From the NCBI RefSeq assembly GCF_000308695.1, contig NZ_BAGG01000093.1, positions 62,001 to 126,000 on the forward strand: a stretch of DNA of 64,000 bases, given 5' to 3'. This DNA comes from Nocardia takedensis NBRC 100417. Its GTDB lineage: Bacteria; Actinomycetota; Actinomycetes; Mycobacteriales; Mycobacteriaceae. The notes beneath the pieces were generated by a model. It searched no databases. It saw only the letters and a list, made by a program, of their open reading frames with translations, and was not told the DNA's origin. Numbering within the stretch: the stretch's first letter is position 1; the number at the start of each line of letters is the position of its first letter. The translations under genes were made by a program, and so were the position numbers. Positions 34,157-42,045 of this stretch are shown piece by piece.

Positions 34157-34191
34157 AAAAAACCCCCGTCAGCGCAGGGCTGATCGAGGGT
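34157..34191 (-). terminator. Attenuator terminator in the ilvB leader
   Basis: On the minus strand a hairpin with paired segments ACCC/GGGGT and TCAGC/GCTGA around loop CCTGC is followed by six T residues, the only clean T-run terminator in the window. It lies between the leader peptide and ilvB, so it must be bypassed for ilvBNC expression. The segment CGTCAGC at 34208-34214 is complementary to GCTGACG of the terminator 3' arm (34167-34173) and can form the alternative antiterminator. Confidence 0.8.
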
Positions 34192-34236
34192 GGCGCGTCA
34201 AACGCGAGCTGACGTATTCGACTCAGGCAGTCAGGC

Positions 34237-34284
34237 TCAACGCTGGACGCGCCGGCCGAGTACGAGCAACTCGTTTCGATTCAC
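34237..34284 (-). CDS. ilvB leader peptide (15 residues, Leu/Val-rich)
   Basis: A GTG-initiated reading frame of 15 residues reads MNRNELLVLGRRVQR. Codons 6-9 are Leu-Leu-Val-Leu and codon 13 is Val. It starts seven bases after the -10 box TAACGT, so the mRNA would be leaderless, and it ends 45 nt before the attenuator terminator. This is the expected layout of a ribosome-mediated attenuator: stalling at scarce leucyl- or valyl-tRNA would favour the antiterminator. Equivalent ilvB leaders are known in corynebacteria and streptomycetes. Confidence 0.78.
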   Translation of the reverse strand: MNRNELLVLGRRVQR

Positions 34285-34291
34285 GCGCACG

Positions 34292-34321
34292 ACGTTAAGC
34301 GGGAGTGAACCGAAGAGTCAA
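34292..34321 (-). promoter_or_regulatory. Promoter of the ilvB leader transcript
   Basis: On the minus strand TTGACT (34316-34321), 17 nt, TTAACG (34293-34298), equivalently TAACGT at 18-nt spacing. Transcription should begin at the leader-peptide GTG (34284). The divergent PH-domain gene starts at 34400. Confidence 0.7.
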
Positions 34322-34399
34322 ACAGATGACCCCGTGCGTCCCATTATGTGGGACAGTGCGGTTGCTTGTGTCCGTTCACCAGGATGCGAGGATGGTGGT

Positions 34400-34969
34400 G
34401 TGTCATCACCGCATCAGTCCGTGCCACCTACTGAATCGTCCCACACCGCGCCCGAGGGATCGGATACGGGTTCCGCCGCGAGCCCGCCGCCCGCCACCCG
34501 CGCGAAAGTCATCCGCACGCCCCGCCTGGCCCTGCTCGGCGTCGTCGTGCTGCTGCTCGGGGTATTCCTGTTCTTCGTCGGCGCGCCCGCGCTGACGTGG
34601 TGGCTGCTGGTGCTGCCCGTCCTCGTCGCGATCTGGGTACTGCGCACCCAGACCACGGTGTCGGCGAACGGACTCGACCTGCGCACGGTCTTCGGCTCCC
34701 GGCACGTGGACTGGGAGCGGGTCCGCGGCCTGCGCATCCCCAAGCGCGGCTTCGTGCGCGTACACCTCGACGACGACTCCGAGGTCACACTGCCCGCCGT
34801 GAGCTACGACCGGTTGCGCGAGCTGATCGTCGCCTCCGACGGCCGCATCCCCGACCCGTTCGCCGCCGCCGAGGAGGCCGAACAGCGCGAATGGGAACAG
34901 CGGCAGGCCGAGAAGACCGCAGAGGAAGAGTCCCCGGACGCGAACAAGCCCGCGGCCGACCAGGACTGA
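34400..34969 (+). CDS. Membrane PH-domain protein (Cfp6-like)
   Basis: A 189-residue protein with a 40-residue disordered N-terminus, two adjacent transmembrane segments (LALLGVVVLLLGVFLFFVGA and LTWWLLVLPVLVAIWVL, about residues 49-90), and then a bacterial PH-like domain (VSANGLDLRTVFGSRHVDWERVRGL). A Glu/Gln-rich tail follows. It corresponds in position and core sequence to Rv3004 (Cfp6) of M. tuberculosis, divergent from ilvB. Start GTG at 34400; the frame is open upstream through the ilv promoter. The function of this family is unknown. Confidence 0.75.
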   Translation: MSSPHQSVPPTESSHTAPEGSDTGSAASPPPATRAKVIRTPRLALLGVVVLLLGVFLFFVGAPALTWWLLVLPVLVAIWVLRTQTTVSANGLDLRTVFGSRHVDWERVRGLRIPKRGFVRVHLDDDSEVTLPAVSYDRLRELIVASDGRIPDPFAAAEEAEQREWEQRQAEKTAEEESPDANKPAADQD

Positions 34970-35310
34970 CCTCGCGCGGCCTGTGATCGAACACACGGGT
35001 GGGAACAACCACACCCCGCCGGTGGATACACTCGACACAGCCCCGCCTCCGATGCGCGATCCCCGGTGACACACTCCGACCGCGCATCGGCCGGACGGTC
35101 CCGGCGGCGACACCCGCCCGAGGACACCGCCCCGCGCCGACGACAACCCTCGCGGCGACACCCACCGAACGACCGCGCGGCCGTTCGGGCAGGCGACCGG
35201 TGGCGCGCTCCCACCGACGGGGGCCGAGCGCGCCGGGAGTACCGTGAAATCCGCCGCCGAGCCAACTCCGCGCAGTCGCACCTCAGCCCAGCGACCCCTC
35301 GAGGATCTCC
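34970..35310. other. Intergenic region before ilvD
   Basis: About 340 bp. Open frames on both strands lack ribosome binding sites and coding bias. A TACACT box at 35025-35030 is a possible -10 element, leaving a leader of about 270 bp before ilvD. No hairpin with a T-run was seen, and no gene is supported. Confidence 0.35.
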
Positions 35311-37152
35311 ATGCCACCGCTTCGTTCACGCACCACCACCATCGGACGCAACGCCGCGGGCGCTCGCGCGCTGTGGCGGGCCACCGGTATGACCGACTCC
35401 GATTTCGGCAAGCCGATCGTCGCCATCGCGAACTCCTACACCCAGTTCGTCCCCGGCCACGTCCATCTCAAGGACGTCGGTGAGATCGTGGCGGAGTCGG
35501 TGCGCGCCGCGGGCGGCGTCCCGCGCGAATTCCACACCATCGCCGTGGACGACGGCATCGCCATGGGCCACGGCGGCATGCTCTACTCGCTGCCCTCGCG
35601 CGAGATCATCGCCGACTCGGTCGAATACATGGCCAACGCGCACACCGCCGACGCGCTGGTGTGCATCTCCAACTGCGACAAGATCACCCCCGGCATGCTC
35701 AATGCCGCGATGCGCCTGAACATCCCGGCCGTGTTCGTCTCCGGCGGACCGATGGAAGCGGGCAAGGCCGTCGTGGTCGGCGGCGTCGCCCAGGCCCCCA
35801 CCGACCTGATCACCGCGATCTCGGCCAGCGCCAACCAGGCCGTGTCCGAGGACGGGCTGAGCGAAGTCGAGCGCAGCGCCTGCCCCACCTGCGGTTCCTG
35901 CTCGGGCATGTTCACCGCCAACTCGATGAACTGCCTCACCGAAGCCCTCGGGCTCGCGCTGCCCGGCAACGGTTCCACGCTGGCCACCCACGCCGCCCGG
36001 CGCGCGCTGTTCCAGCGGGCGGGCACCATCGTGGTCGACATCGCCAACCGCTGGTACCGCGAGGACGACGCGTCGGTGCTGCCGCGCAACGTCGCCAACG
36101 AGCGGGCCTTCCGCAACGCCATGGCCCTCGACGTCGCGATGGGCGGGTCCACCAACACCGTCCTGCACACCCTGGCCGCCGCCCAGGAAGGCGAGATCGA
36201 CTTCGACCTGGGCACCATCGACGAGATCAGCCGCAAGGTGCCGTGTCTGTCGAAGGTCTCGCCGAACTCCGATTACCACATGGAGGACGTGCACCGCGCG
36301 GGCGGCATCCCCGCCATCCTGGGCGAACTGCGGCGCGCCGGCCTGCTCGACACCGACGTCAGCACCGTGCACACCGCGAGCTTCGACGAATGGCTCGACA
36401 CCTGGGACATCCGCTCCGGCAAGGCTTCCGCCGAAGCGCTCGAACTGTTCCACGCCGCGCCGGGCGGGGTGCGCACCGTCGAACCCTTCTCCACCGAGAA
36501 CCGGTGGTCCTCGCTGGACACCGACGCCGCGGGCGGGTGCATCCGCGACAAGGAGCACGCCTACACCGTCGAAGGCGGCCTGGTCGTGTTGCGCGGCAAC
36601 ATCGCTCCCGACGGCGCGATCCTCAAGACCGCGGGCATCGACGAGGAACTGTTCTCCTTCGAAGGGCCCGCCGTGGTGGTCGAATCCCAGGAGGACGCGG
36701 TCTCCAAGATCCTCGGCAAGCAGATCAAGCCCGGTGACGTCATCGTGGTCCGCTACGAAGGCCCCGCCGGCGGGCCGGGTATGCAGGAAATGCTGCACCC
36801 CACCGCCTTCCTCAAGGGCGCGGGCCTGGGCAAGCAGTGCGCGCTGATCACCGACGGCCGCTTCTCCGGCGGCACCTCCGGCCTGTCCATCGGCCACATC
36901 TCCCCCGAGGCGGCCAGCGGCGGCGTGATCGGCCTGGTCGAGAACGGCGACACGATCCGCATCGACGTCGCCACCCGCACCCTCGAGGTCGTCGTGGACG
37001 ACGCCGTGCTCGCCGAGCGCCGCGCCAAGATGGAAGCCTCCGAACGGCCCTGGCAGCCCGTGGACCGTGTCCGCCCGGTCACCACCGCCCTGCGCGCCTA
37101 CGCCGCCCTGGCCACCTCCGCCGACAAAGGCGCGGTCCGCCGCGTCCCCTGA
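35311..37152 (+). CDS. ilvD: Dihydroxy-acid dehydratase
   Basis: IlvD, 613 residues, dehydrates dihydroxy acids to the 2-keto acids of valine and isoleucine synthesis. Iron-sulfur ligand cysteines lie in ISNCDKITPGMLNA and CPTCGSCSGMFTANSMN, and the long length places it in the E. coli-type group. Other hallmarks are MGGSTNTVLHTLA and TDGRFSGGTSGLSIGHISPEA. In M. tuberculosis ilvD lies elsewhere, so its place beside ilvBNC is a lineage difference. It carries its own leader and ends before a terminator. Confidence 0.97.
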   Translation: MPPLRSRTTTIGRNAAGARALWRATGMTDSDFGKPIVAIANSYTQFVPGHVHLKDVGEIVAESVRAAGGVPREFHTIAVDDGIAMGHGGMLYSLPSREIIADSVEYMANAHTADALVCISNCDKITPGMLNAAMRLNIPAVFVSGGPMEAGKAVVVGGVAQAPTDLITAISASANQAVSEDGLSEVERSACPTCGSCSGMFTANSMNCLTEALGLALPGNGSTLATHAARRALFQRAGTIVVDIANRWYREDDASVLPRNVANERAFRNAMALDVAMGGSTNTVLHTLAAAQEGEIDFDLGTIDEISRKVPCLSKVSPNSDYHMEDVHRAGGIPAILGELRRAGLLDTDVSTVHTASFDEWLDTWDIRSGKASAEALELFHAAPGGVRTVEPFSTENRWSSLDTDAAGGCIRDKEHAYTVEGGLVVLRGNIAPDGAILKTAGIDEELFSFEGPAVVVESQEDAVSKILGKQIKPGDVIVVRYEGPAGGPGMQEMLHPTAFLKGAGLGKQCALITDGRFSGGTSGLSIGHISPEAASGGVIGLVENGDTIRIDVATRTLEVVVDDAVLAERRAKMEASERPWQPVDRVRPVTTALRAYAALATSADKGAVRRVP

Positions 37153-37197
37153 ATCTCGCCTTCGATCGACCCCACACCATCATTCGACGACGATCCG

Positions 37198-37226
37198 CCG
37201 AACGCTCGACAGTCCCGAGCGTTCGG
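37198..37226 (+). terminator. Terminator downstream of ilvD
   Basis: A perfect 11-bp inverted repeat (CCGAACGCTCG and complement) with a 7-nt loop, 45 bp after the ilvD stop. No T-run. It separates ilvD from the toxin module. Confidence 0.6.
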
Positions 37227-37361
37227 CCGGAGGAACCTCGATTCGAAACAGCAGCGGTGACCTTCCATCGACATGTCCGCTGACCGGAGGACGTGATTTC
37301 AGCGCGACGCCGACGACCGTGCAGTGGAGGTAGAATTCCGCGAGGGTCCGGGAGGGGATGT

Positions 37362-37676
37362 ATGACGCAGGGCGACGGCACTTTTGACATCGTCCCGTCC
37401 GAAGTGGCCGATGCAGGCCGCTACCTGCAATTGACGGCACAAGAACTGATCGACGGAGTCCGGACCCTGGACACCGAGATAAGTGCCCTCCTGCAAGGCT
37501 GGACCGGTGTGTCCGCCACCGCCTATCGATCGGGCTGGGAGGAAACCCGTCAAGGCGCGCAGGCCGTTCTGGACGCACTCGCGACGCTTGCCGAACTGAT
37601 GGGGGTCACCGCCGATACGCACCTGCGACTGGACAGCGATCGGTCCGGACACACCAGTTCACTCGATCTACCGTAG
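37362..37676 (+). CDS. WXG100-like protein of a toxin module, first copy
   Basis: A 104-residue helical-hairpin protein of WXG100/ESAT-6 type. Two predicted helices flank the turn motif WTG (LLQGWTGVSATAY, about residue 47). The ATG is chosen for its strong GGAGGGG ribosome binding site; a -10-like TAGAAT lies 25 bases upstream. It starts a four-gene run with 17-, -4- and -1-base junctions that ends with toxin and immunity genes. By analogy with helper proteins of LXG toxins, it probably assists recruitment of the toxin to a type VII secretion machine. No YxxxD/E secretion signal is obvious. Confidence 0.8.
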   Translation: MTQGDGTFDIVPSEVADAGRYLQLTAQELIDGVRTLDTEISALLQGWTGVSATAYRSGWEETRQGAQAVLDALATLAELMGVTADTHLRLDSDRSGHTSSLDLP

Positions 37677-37693
37677 TTCCGGGGGAAACAGTC

Positions 37694-38002
37694 ATGACCG
37701 AACCATTTCGGGTCGACCTGACCGAGCTCGATGACATCACCGCTCGCGTGGCCGGATTCGTCGGTTTCCTCGAAGACAGCCTCATCGGCATTCAGCAACG
37801 ACTCACCGCGGTTCAGGCCGGTTGGAGCGGCGAATCAGCCGACGCAGCGAACGATGCCTTCGCCCGGTGGCTCACCGGGGCTCGAGATGTCGCCGAGGGA
37901 ATTCACGAGATGCGCGCCGCCGGCAGCGCCGCCCATCAACGCTACACCGAGGCGGTGGCCACGAATCTGGAAATGCTCGGCCGAGGCGGGACACCGCAGT
38001 GA
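37694..38002 (+). CDS. WXG100-like protein of a toxin module, second copy
   Basis: A 102-residue WXG100-type helical hairpin with the turn WSG (VQAGWSGESADAANDAFARW, about residue 42). It has helix-breaking Gly at the centre and amphipathic helices on both sides, and ends with RYTEAVATNLEMLG. It differs clearly from the first copy, so the two could form a heterodimer or bind the toxin N-terminus separately. Its TGA stop overlaps the GTG of the toxin gene by four bases. Confidence 0.85.
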   Translation: MTEPFRVDLTELDDITARVAGFVGFLEDSLIGIQQRLTAVQAGWSGESADAANDAFARWLTGARDVAEGIHEMRAAGSAAHQRYTEAVATNLEMLGRGGTPQ

Positions 38003-39327
38003 CAGTGCTCGATGTCGCGCCACAGGTCTATTACGACGCCGCCGTCGCCTGTAATTCCGCTGCCTCCGGTTTGATCACCGCGCTACAGCACAGGATGCAA
38101 TCCCTCGACGGCACAAGGGGCATGGCGGGAACGGTCGGCGAGGGGAAGATCTGGGCCGAATCCTACGACCAGCAGGCGCGCGAGGTTTGGAAGGTCTCGC
38201 TCGATCTCACCATGGCGCTCGACACCTACGCGCAGATCCTCAACCAGGCCGGTTACAACCATGCGCTCGCGGATCACACTCCCGCCGCAGGGCCCGAACC
38301 TCAGATGCCGACACTCGCGATGGTATTCGGCTACTCGCCGCTGGAACTGCTGTCGACCATTCCGCCTTCCGCAGGCGGAGACGGGCGAGGTCTGATCGAC
38401 GACGGTCTCGATCTGGCAGCCAAGGTCGGCATTCCGATTCCCGATGGTGACACCGCCAAGATGTCGCACGCGGCCGATGTCTGGCACACGCTGTCCACCG
38501 ATGAATTCGTCACCGACGTGGCAGTGGAACTCGAACGCGCCGCAGTGATGTTCGAACAAGTCACCTCGCCCGACGCCAACTTCATCGATGAAGATCTACG
38601 CGAGCTGAAGACGGTCGCCGCGGACCTGGCCGGTGCCTATGCGGAAATGGCCCAGTCCTGCCGCGACCAGAAGCTGGCCCACGACAACCTACGGACCGAA
38701 CTCGAGCGACTGTGCGGTGACCTCGCACAAGAGATCGCCGTAGAAGTCGCTGTCAGTGTCGCACTCTCGGTGCTCGCCTCCTGCGTCAGCTTCGGCGTCG
38801 GGGCCGCCGCCGTGGCCGCGCGGACGACGGCCGCTGTGGCCAGGATCATCGAGAAGTTTGCCGACCTCATCAAGATCGCGGTCAAAGCGGCGAAACTCCA
38901 CACGGCGGTCGCAGCAAAGCGCATCACTACCAAGACCAAAGAGATCGTTCAACGCATCAAGGACCTCGCCACAAAGCTTCTCGAAAAGATGCGAGGCAAA
39001 GTTCCGAAGTCTCTCAAGAACGACCTGGACAATGCACAGGTCTGGACGCAACGAACACTGCCGACGAAAGGACCGCCGAACGGCTATCTGGTCAAGAAGG
39101 ACGCCGACGGAAATATCACGCACTACTCCTATTACGATGAAGACGGCATAGCCACGAAGCGTGTGGACCTGACCGGGAAGCCACACTACGACAAAGCAAC
39201 CGGGCAAGACATTCCGACGCCACATGTCGTCGAAGTCAAGAAGAACATCAACCCGAAGACCGGAGAAAAATTCGGTCAAACACTGCCGGACAGTGTGCGA
39301 CCGGCGCTGCCGGAGGAGATTCCCTAG
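37999..39327 (+). CDS. Polymorphic toxin with toxin-24-like C-terminal domain
   Basis: A 442-residue modular protein. Residues 1-95 form a helical domain with WAESYDQQAREVW typical of actinobacterial WXG-like N-termini. Residues 155-245 form a second helical hairpin (HAADVWHTLST, then long helices). A hydrophobic stretch lies at 247-275 (VAVSVALSVLASCVSFGVGA). Residues 275-345 are Lys-rich helices. The last 80 or so residues form the toxin domain, with RVDLTGKPHYDKATGQDIP then TPHVVEV, the pattern of the Bacterial toxin 24 family, thought to be nucleases. The charge and lower GC of the 3' half mark it as accessory DNA. No secretion genes adjoin, so a distant ESX-type system would be needed. 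Confidence 0.78.
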   Translation: MTVLDVAPQVYYDAAVACNSAASGLITALQHRMQSLDGTRGMAGTVGEGKIWAESYDQQAREVWKVSLDLTMALDTYAQILNQAGYNHALADHTPAAGPEPQMPTLAMVFGYSPLELLSTIPPSAGGDGRGLIDDGLDLAAKVGIPIPDGDTAKMSHAADVWHTLSTDEFVTDVAVELERAAVMFEQVTSPDANFIDEDLRELKTVAADLAGAYAEMAQSCRDQKLAHDNLRTELERLCGDLAQEIAVEVAVSVALSVLASCVSFGVGAAAVAARTTAAVARIIEKFADLIKIAVKAAKLHTAVAAKRITTKTKEIVQRIKDLATKLLEKMRGKVPKSLKNDLDNAQVWTQRTLPTKGPPNGYLVKKDADGNITHYSYYDEDGIATKRVDLTGKPHYDKATGQDIPTPHVVEVKKNINPKTGEKFGQTLPDSVRPALPEEIP

Positions 39328-39758
39328 TGGACGGTGACAGCGAAGGCCGAGCCTCGGCGGAGAGCGCGGTCGCGAGGTCGAAAGATGGCGATACGGGGGC
39401 ACGGGTCGCTTCGGTGCCGGAATTGGCACAGTGGATCGATCAACCCGTGGTTCTGGATCGTTTGACCGAAATGTTGCGCGACCAAAATGTCACGGTGATG
39501 GTCGATGCCGCGGAAGCGCTGGCTCGCAGTGGCGGGCCTGCGGGCATTCGCGCGGTTCTGGAGGAGATCGGTCGAAGTGCGGATGACCCCGACGTCGACT
39601 ACATCATGTACAAGTTGGAGGAATTGGAGGCGTTGGGCGAGGTGCCGGTTCTAGCGGTCGCCAGATCGTTGGACCCCGCCCGGGAATCGGCCGAATTTCG
39701 AGCAGGCGCGGACGAGGTCGAGCGTTATATGGGACACCATGATCCGAAAACGTCGTGA
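39327..39758 (+). CDS. Probable immunity protein, HEAT-like
   Basis: A 143-residue acidic protein starting at a GTG that overlaps the toxin stop by one base. The core is a pair of HEAT-type helical repeats (LTEMLRDQNVTVMVDAAEAL, then ARSGGPAGIRAVLEEIG), a fold used by many polymorphic-toxin immunity proteins. Its place directly after the toxin gene and the high acidity, which suits binding a basic toxin domain, support the immunity role. This is inferred from position and fold, not from a known specific family. Confidence 0.7.
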   Translation: MDGDSEGRASAESAVARSKDGDTGARVASVPELAQWIDQPVVLDRLTEMLRDQNVTVMVDAAEALARSGGPAGIRAVLEEIGRSADDPDVDYIMYKLEELEALGEVPVLAVARSLDPARESAEFRAGADEVERYMGHHDPKTS

Positions 39759-39825
39759 CGGTGGTGAACTTGTCGGCGCGGACTGACAACCGCGTCATCC
39801 GCCGGCTTCTCTGACCCTGCAGCGA

Positions 39826-39858
39826 CGACGCCCCCGGCCGATTCGGTCGGGGGCGTCG
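39826..39858. terminator. Bidirectional terminator between toxin module and DoxX gene
   Basis: A 15-bp stem (CGACGCCCCCGGCCG with CGGTCGGGGGCGTCG, one G-T wobble) and 3-nt loop ATT, between the convergent immunity and DoxX genes. Confidence 0.7.
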
Positions 39859-39871
39859 GTTGTCTCGGGGG

Positions 39872-40786
39872 TCAGTCGAAGGGGCCGATGCCGGTGAGGG
39901 GGTTGCCGCCGTGCAGGTACCAGTAGGCGCCGATGGCGGCGGCAACGGCCAGCAGCAGGACGACGAAGGAACCGTAGGAGGGGCGGGTGGCCCATTTGCG
40001 GTTGCGGTCCAGCGACCAGCGCCCCGGTCCGGTGAGGATGATCACCGCCGCCGTGCCGGCGAGGATGCTCTCGAGTTCGACGCCGTTGGGCACGCTGCCC
40101 CGGTACTGGAAGCCGGGGACCATGCCCTGCTTCCACATCCACGCGTCCAGGATCACGGCGAGCACCGCGCCCGCCGCCAACGGCGTGATCAGGCCGAGGG
40201 CCAGCAGCGCGCCGCCGCCGACCTCGCCGATGGTCACCAGGATCGCGCACAGCGTCGCGTGGTCCCAGCCGCCGCCGGCCATCATGTCGCGGGTGCCGTC
40301 CAGGCCCGGGCCGTTGAACCAGCCGGTCAGCTTCTGCAAGCCGTGATAGACGAAGGTGCCGCCGACGATCAGGCGCAGCAGGAACAGGCCGAAATCCAAG
40401 GTGCCGCGCGGCGGAGCGAGCGCGGGGCGACGGCGCAGACCGCGACTGGGCTCGCCCGGCTGATTCGCCGCGGGCGGAATGCTGGCGTAGGAGTAAGCAC
40501 CGCCGGCCCCGGCAGCCCCCGCGGCCGCTGCGGGCGCGGCGACCGGTTCGGTCGGCGCTCCGGCGTTCTCGGCGACCGTCGGCACCTCCGGGTCGAGGCC
40601 GAGTTCGTCATCGGTGCGCGGAACCGCCCCCTGCTCGCCTTTGGACAGACCGACGCGCGGTAGCTGACCGGTCGGCGAATCGTAGGGACTGCCGACGTTG
40701 TTGCGGCCGGTCGTCACCGACTCCTGCTCGCCCGGCGACGGCGCGTCGGGCCCCGATGTGTCCTTCGGCTTGTCACTCACGGGCAT
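39872..40786 (-). CDS. DoxX-family membrane protein
   Basis: A 304-residue protein with about 125 residues of disordered Ala/Pro/Glu-rich N-terminus and a C-terminal DoxX membrane domain of four to five helices: LDFGLFLLRLIVGGTFVYHG, LCAILVTIGEVGGGALLALG, PLAAGAVLAVILDAWMW and SFVVLLLAVAAAIGAYWY. DoxX proteins are linked to thiol and redox handling in mycobacteria. The position between PH-domain and lppZ genes matches Rv3005c. The first ATG is used; a GTG two codons later is equally possible. Confidence 0.87.
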   Translation of the reverse strand: MPVSDKPKDTSGPDAPSPGEQESVTTGRNNVGSPYDSPTGQLPRVGLSKGEQGAVPRTDDELGLDPEVPTVAENAGAPTEPVAAPAAAAGAAGAGGAYSYASIPPAANQPGEPSRGLRRRPALAPPRGTLDFGLFLLRLIVGGTFVYHGLQKLTGWFNGPGLDGTRDMMAGGGWDHATLCAILVTIGEVGGGALLALGLITPLAAGAVLAVILDAWMWKQGMVPGFQYRGSVPNGVELESILAGTAAVIILTGPGRWSLDRNRKWATRPSYGSFVVLLLAVAAAIGAYWYLHGGNPLTGIGPFD

Positions 40787-40904
40787 ACCCTATGCCGCGG
40801 CGGCGGGTCGCACAGGCCACACGCGGCGGCGTGTCCGTAGCGGTCACCCCCGACACCCGACCCGGGAGCGGCGCGGGCGACGGTATTTCCGTAACGTCTG
40901 AGCC

Positions 40905-42008
40905 ATGAGTGTGGTTGTCGTGGGTCGCGTCGCGATGTGTCTGGCGCTCGGCGCGGTGTTGTTGACCGGATGCGCCCGGTTCGACGATTCGGCGGCGAGT
41001 CCGTTCACGCCGGAGCCGACGTTCGATCCCGCCGCGCCCAAACGACCGCAGACCACCCCGCCGTCCACCACCCGTCCGAGCGGTCCGTGCATCGACCCCG
41101 ATCCGGCGGTCGTGGCGACCTGTCTGGACCCCACCGCGGGCATCATCGCCTTCGGCGACGGCGCGCTGGTCGCCGAACGCCGCACCGGGCGCATCCTGAA
41201 GGTCGTCTCCCCGGAGACCCCGCCGGTGGAGGTCGCCAAGATCGAGGTCGACGGGTCCGGCGACGGCGGACTCAGCGATATCGCGCTGTCCCCGCACTTC
41301 GGCGAGGACGGCCTCATGTACGCCTACATCACCACCGCGAGCGACAACCGCGTGGTGCGCATCGCCGACGGCGGCTCCCCCAAACCCATCCTCACCGGAA
41401 TCCCCAAAGGCGCCACCGGGAATCACGGCGCGCTGGAATGGGCCGGACCGGACCGCTTGATGGTGCTCACCGGCGACGCGGGCGATCCCGGACTGGCCGC
41501 CGCGCCGTCCTCCCTCGCGGGCAAACTGTTGCGCGTGGACGCCCCCGCGCCCGGGGCCACCCCGCAGGTCGCCGCCTCCGGCATCGGCACCGCGGGCGAC
41601 CTGTGCCACGACGGCGGGGACAATCTGTGGTTCACCGACCGCACCGCCATCGAGGACCGTCTGCAACGCCTCGACGCCCAAGGCGTCGTCTCCGTCGGCT
41701 GGACCTGGCCCGACCGGCCCGGCGTGGCGGGTTGCGCGGCCGCGCTGGACGGCGTCGCCGTCGCCCTCACCGACGGCAAGGCCCTGTCCCTGGCCACCCT
41801 CGACCCGAACACCCACACCGTCACCACCGCCCCCAGCCTGCTGGCCCAGGACAAGTACGGCCGCCTCTCCGGCGCCACCGTGGGCCCCGACGGCAGCTTC
41901 TGGGTCGGCACCGTCAACAAAGCCGACGGCTCCCAACCCGGCCCCAACGACGACCGCGTCGTCCGCATCCCCCTCCCCCAAGCCGGAGGCGGCGGCGGCC
42001 CCGACTAG
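40905..42008 (+). CDS. lppZ: LppZ-like beta-propeller lipoprotein
   Basis: A 367-residue lipoprotein with signal peptide and lipobox LLTGC (Cys about residue 23), a Thr/Pro-rich linker to about residue 60, and then a six-bladed beta-propeller of the PQQ-dependent sugar-dehydrogenase/glucose-sorbosone type. Typical blade pieces are GGLSDIALSPHFGEDGLMY, NHGALEWAGPDRLMVLTGD and CHDGGDNLWFTDRTAIED. It corresponds to LppZ (Rv3006). The catalytic role of LppZ is not established. Confidence 0.9.
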   Translation: MSVVVVGRVAMCLALGAVLLTGCARFDDSAASPFTPEPTFDPAAPKRPQTTPPSTTRPSGPCIDPDPAVVATCLDPTAGIIAFGDGALVAERRTGRILKVVSPETPPVEVAKIEVDGSGDGGLSDIALSPHFGEDGLMYAYITTASDNRVVRIADGGSPKPILTGIPKGATGNHGALEWAGPDRLMVLTGDAGDPGLAAAPSSLAGKLLRVDAPAPGATPQVAASGIGTAGDLCHDGGDNLWFTDRTAIEDRLQRLDAQGVVSVGWTWPDRPGVAGCAAALDGVAVALTDGKALSLATLDPNTHTVTTAPSLLAQDKYGRLSGATVGPDGSFWVGTVNKADGSQPGPNDDRVVRIPLPQAGGGGGPD

Positions 42009-42014
42009 CCCCTC

Positions 42015-42042
42015 CCCCGGCGGACCCCCAAGCCCGCCGGGG
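42015..42042. terminator. Bidirectional terminator between lppZ and the nucleotidyltransferase gene
   Basis: A 9-bp perfect stem CCCCGGCGG/CCGCCGGGG with a 10-nt loop in the 37-bp gap between convergent genes. Confidence 0.6.
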
Positions 42043-42045
42043 AGC

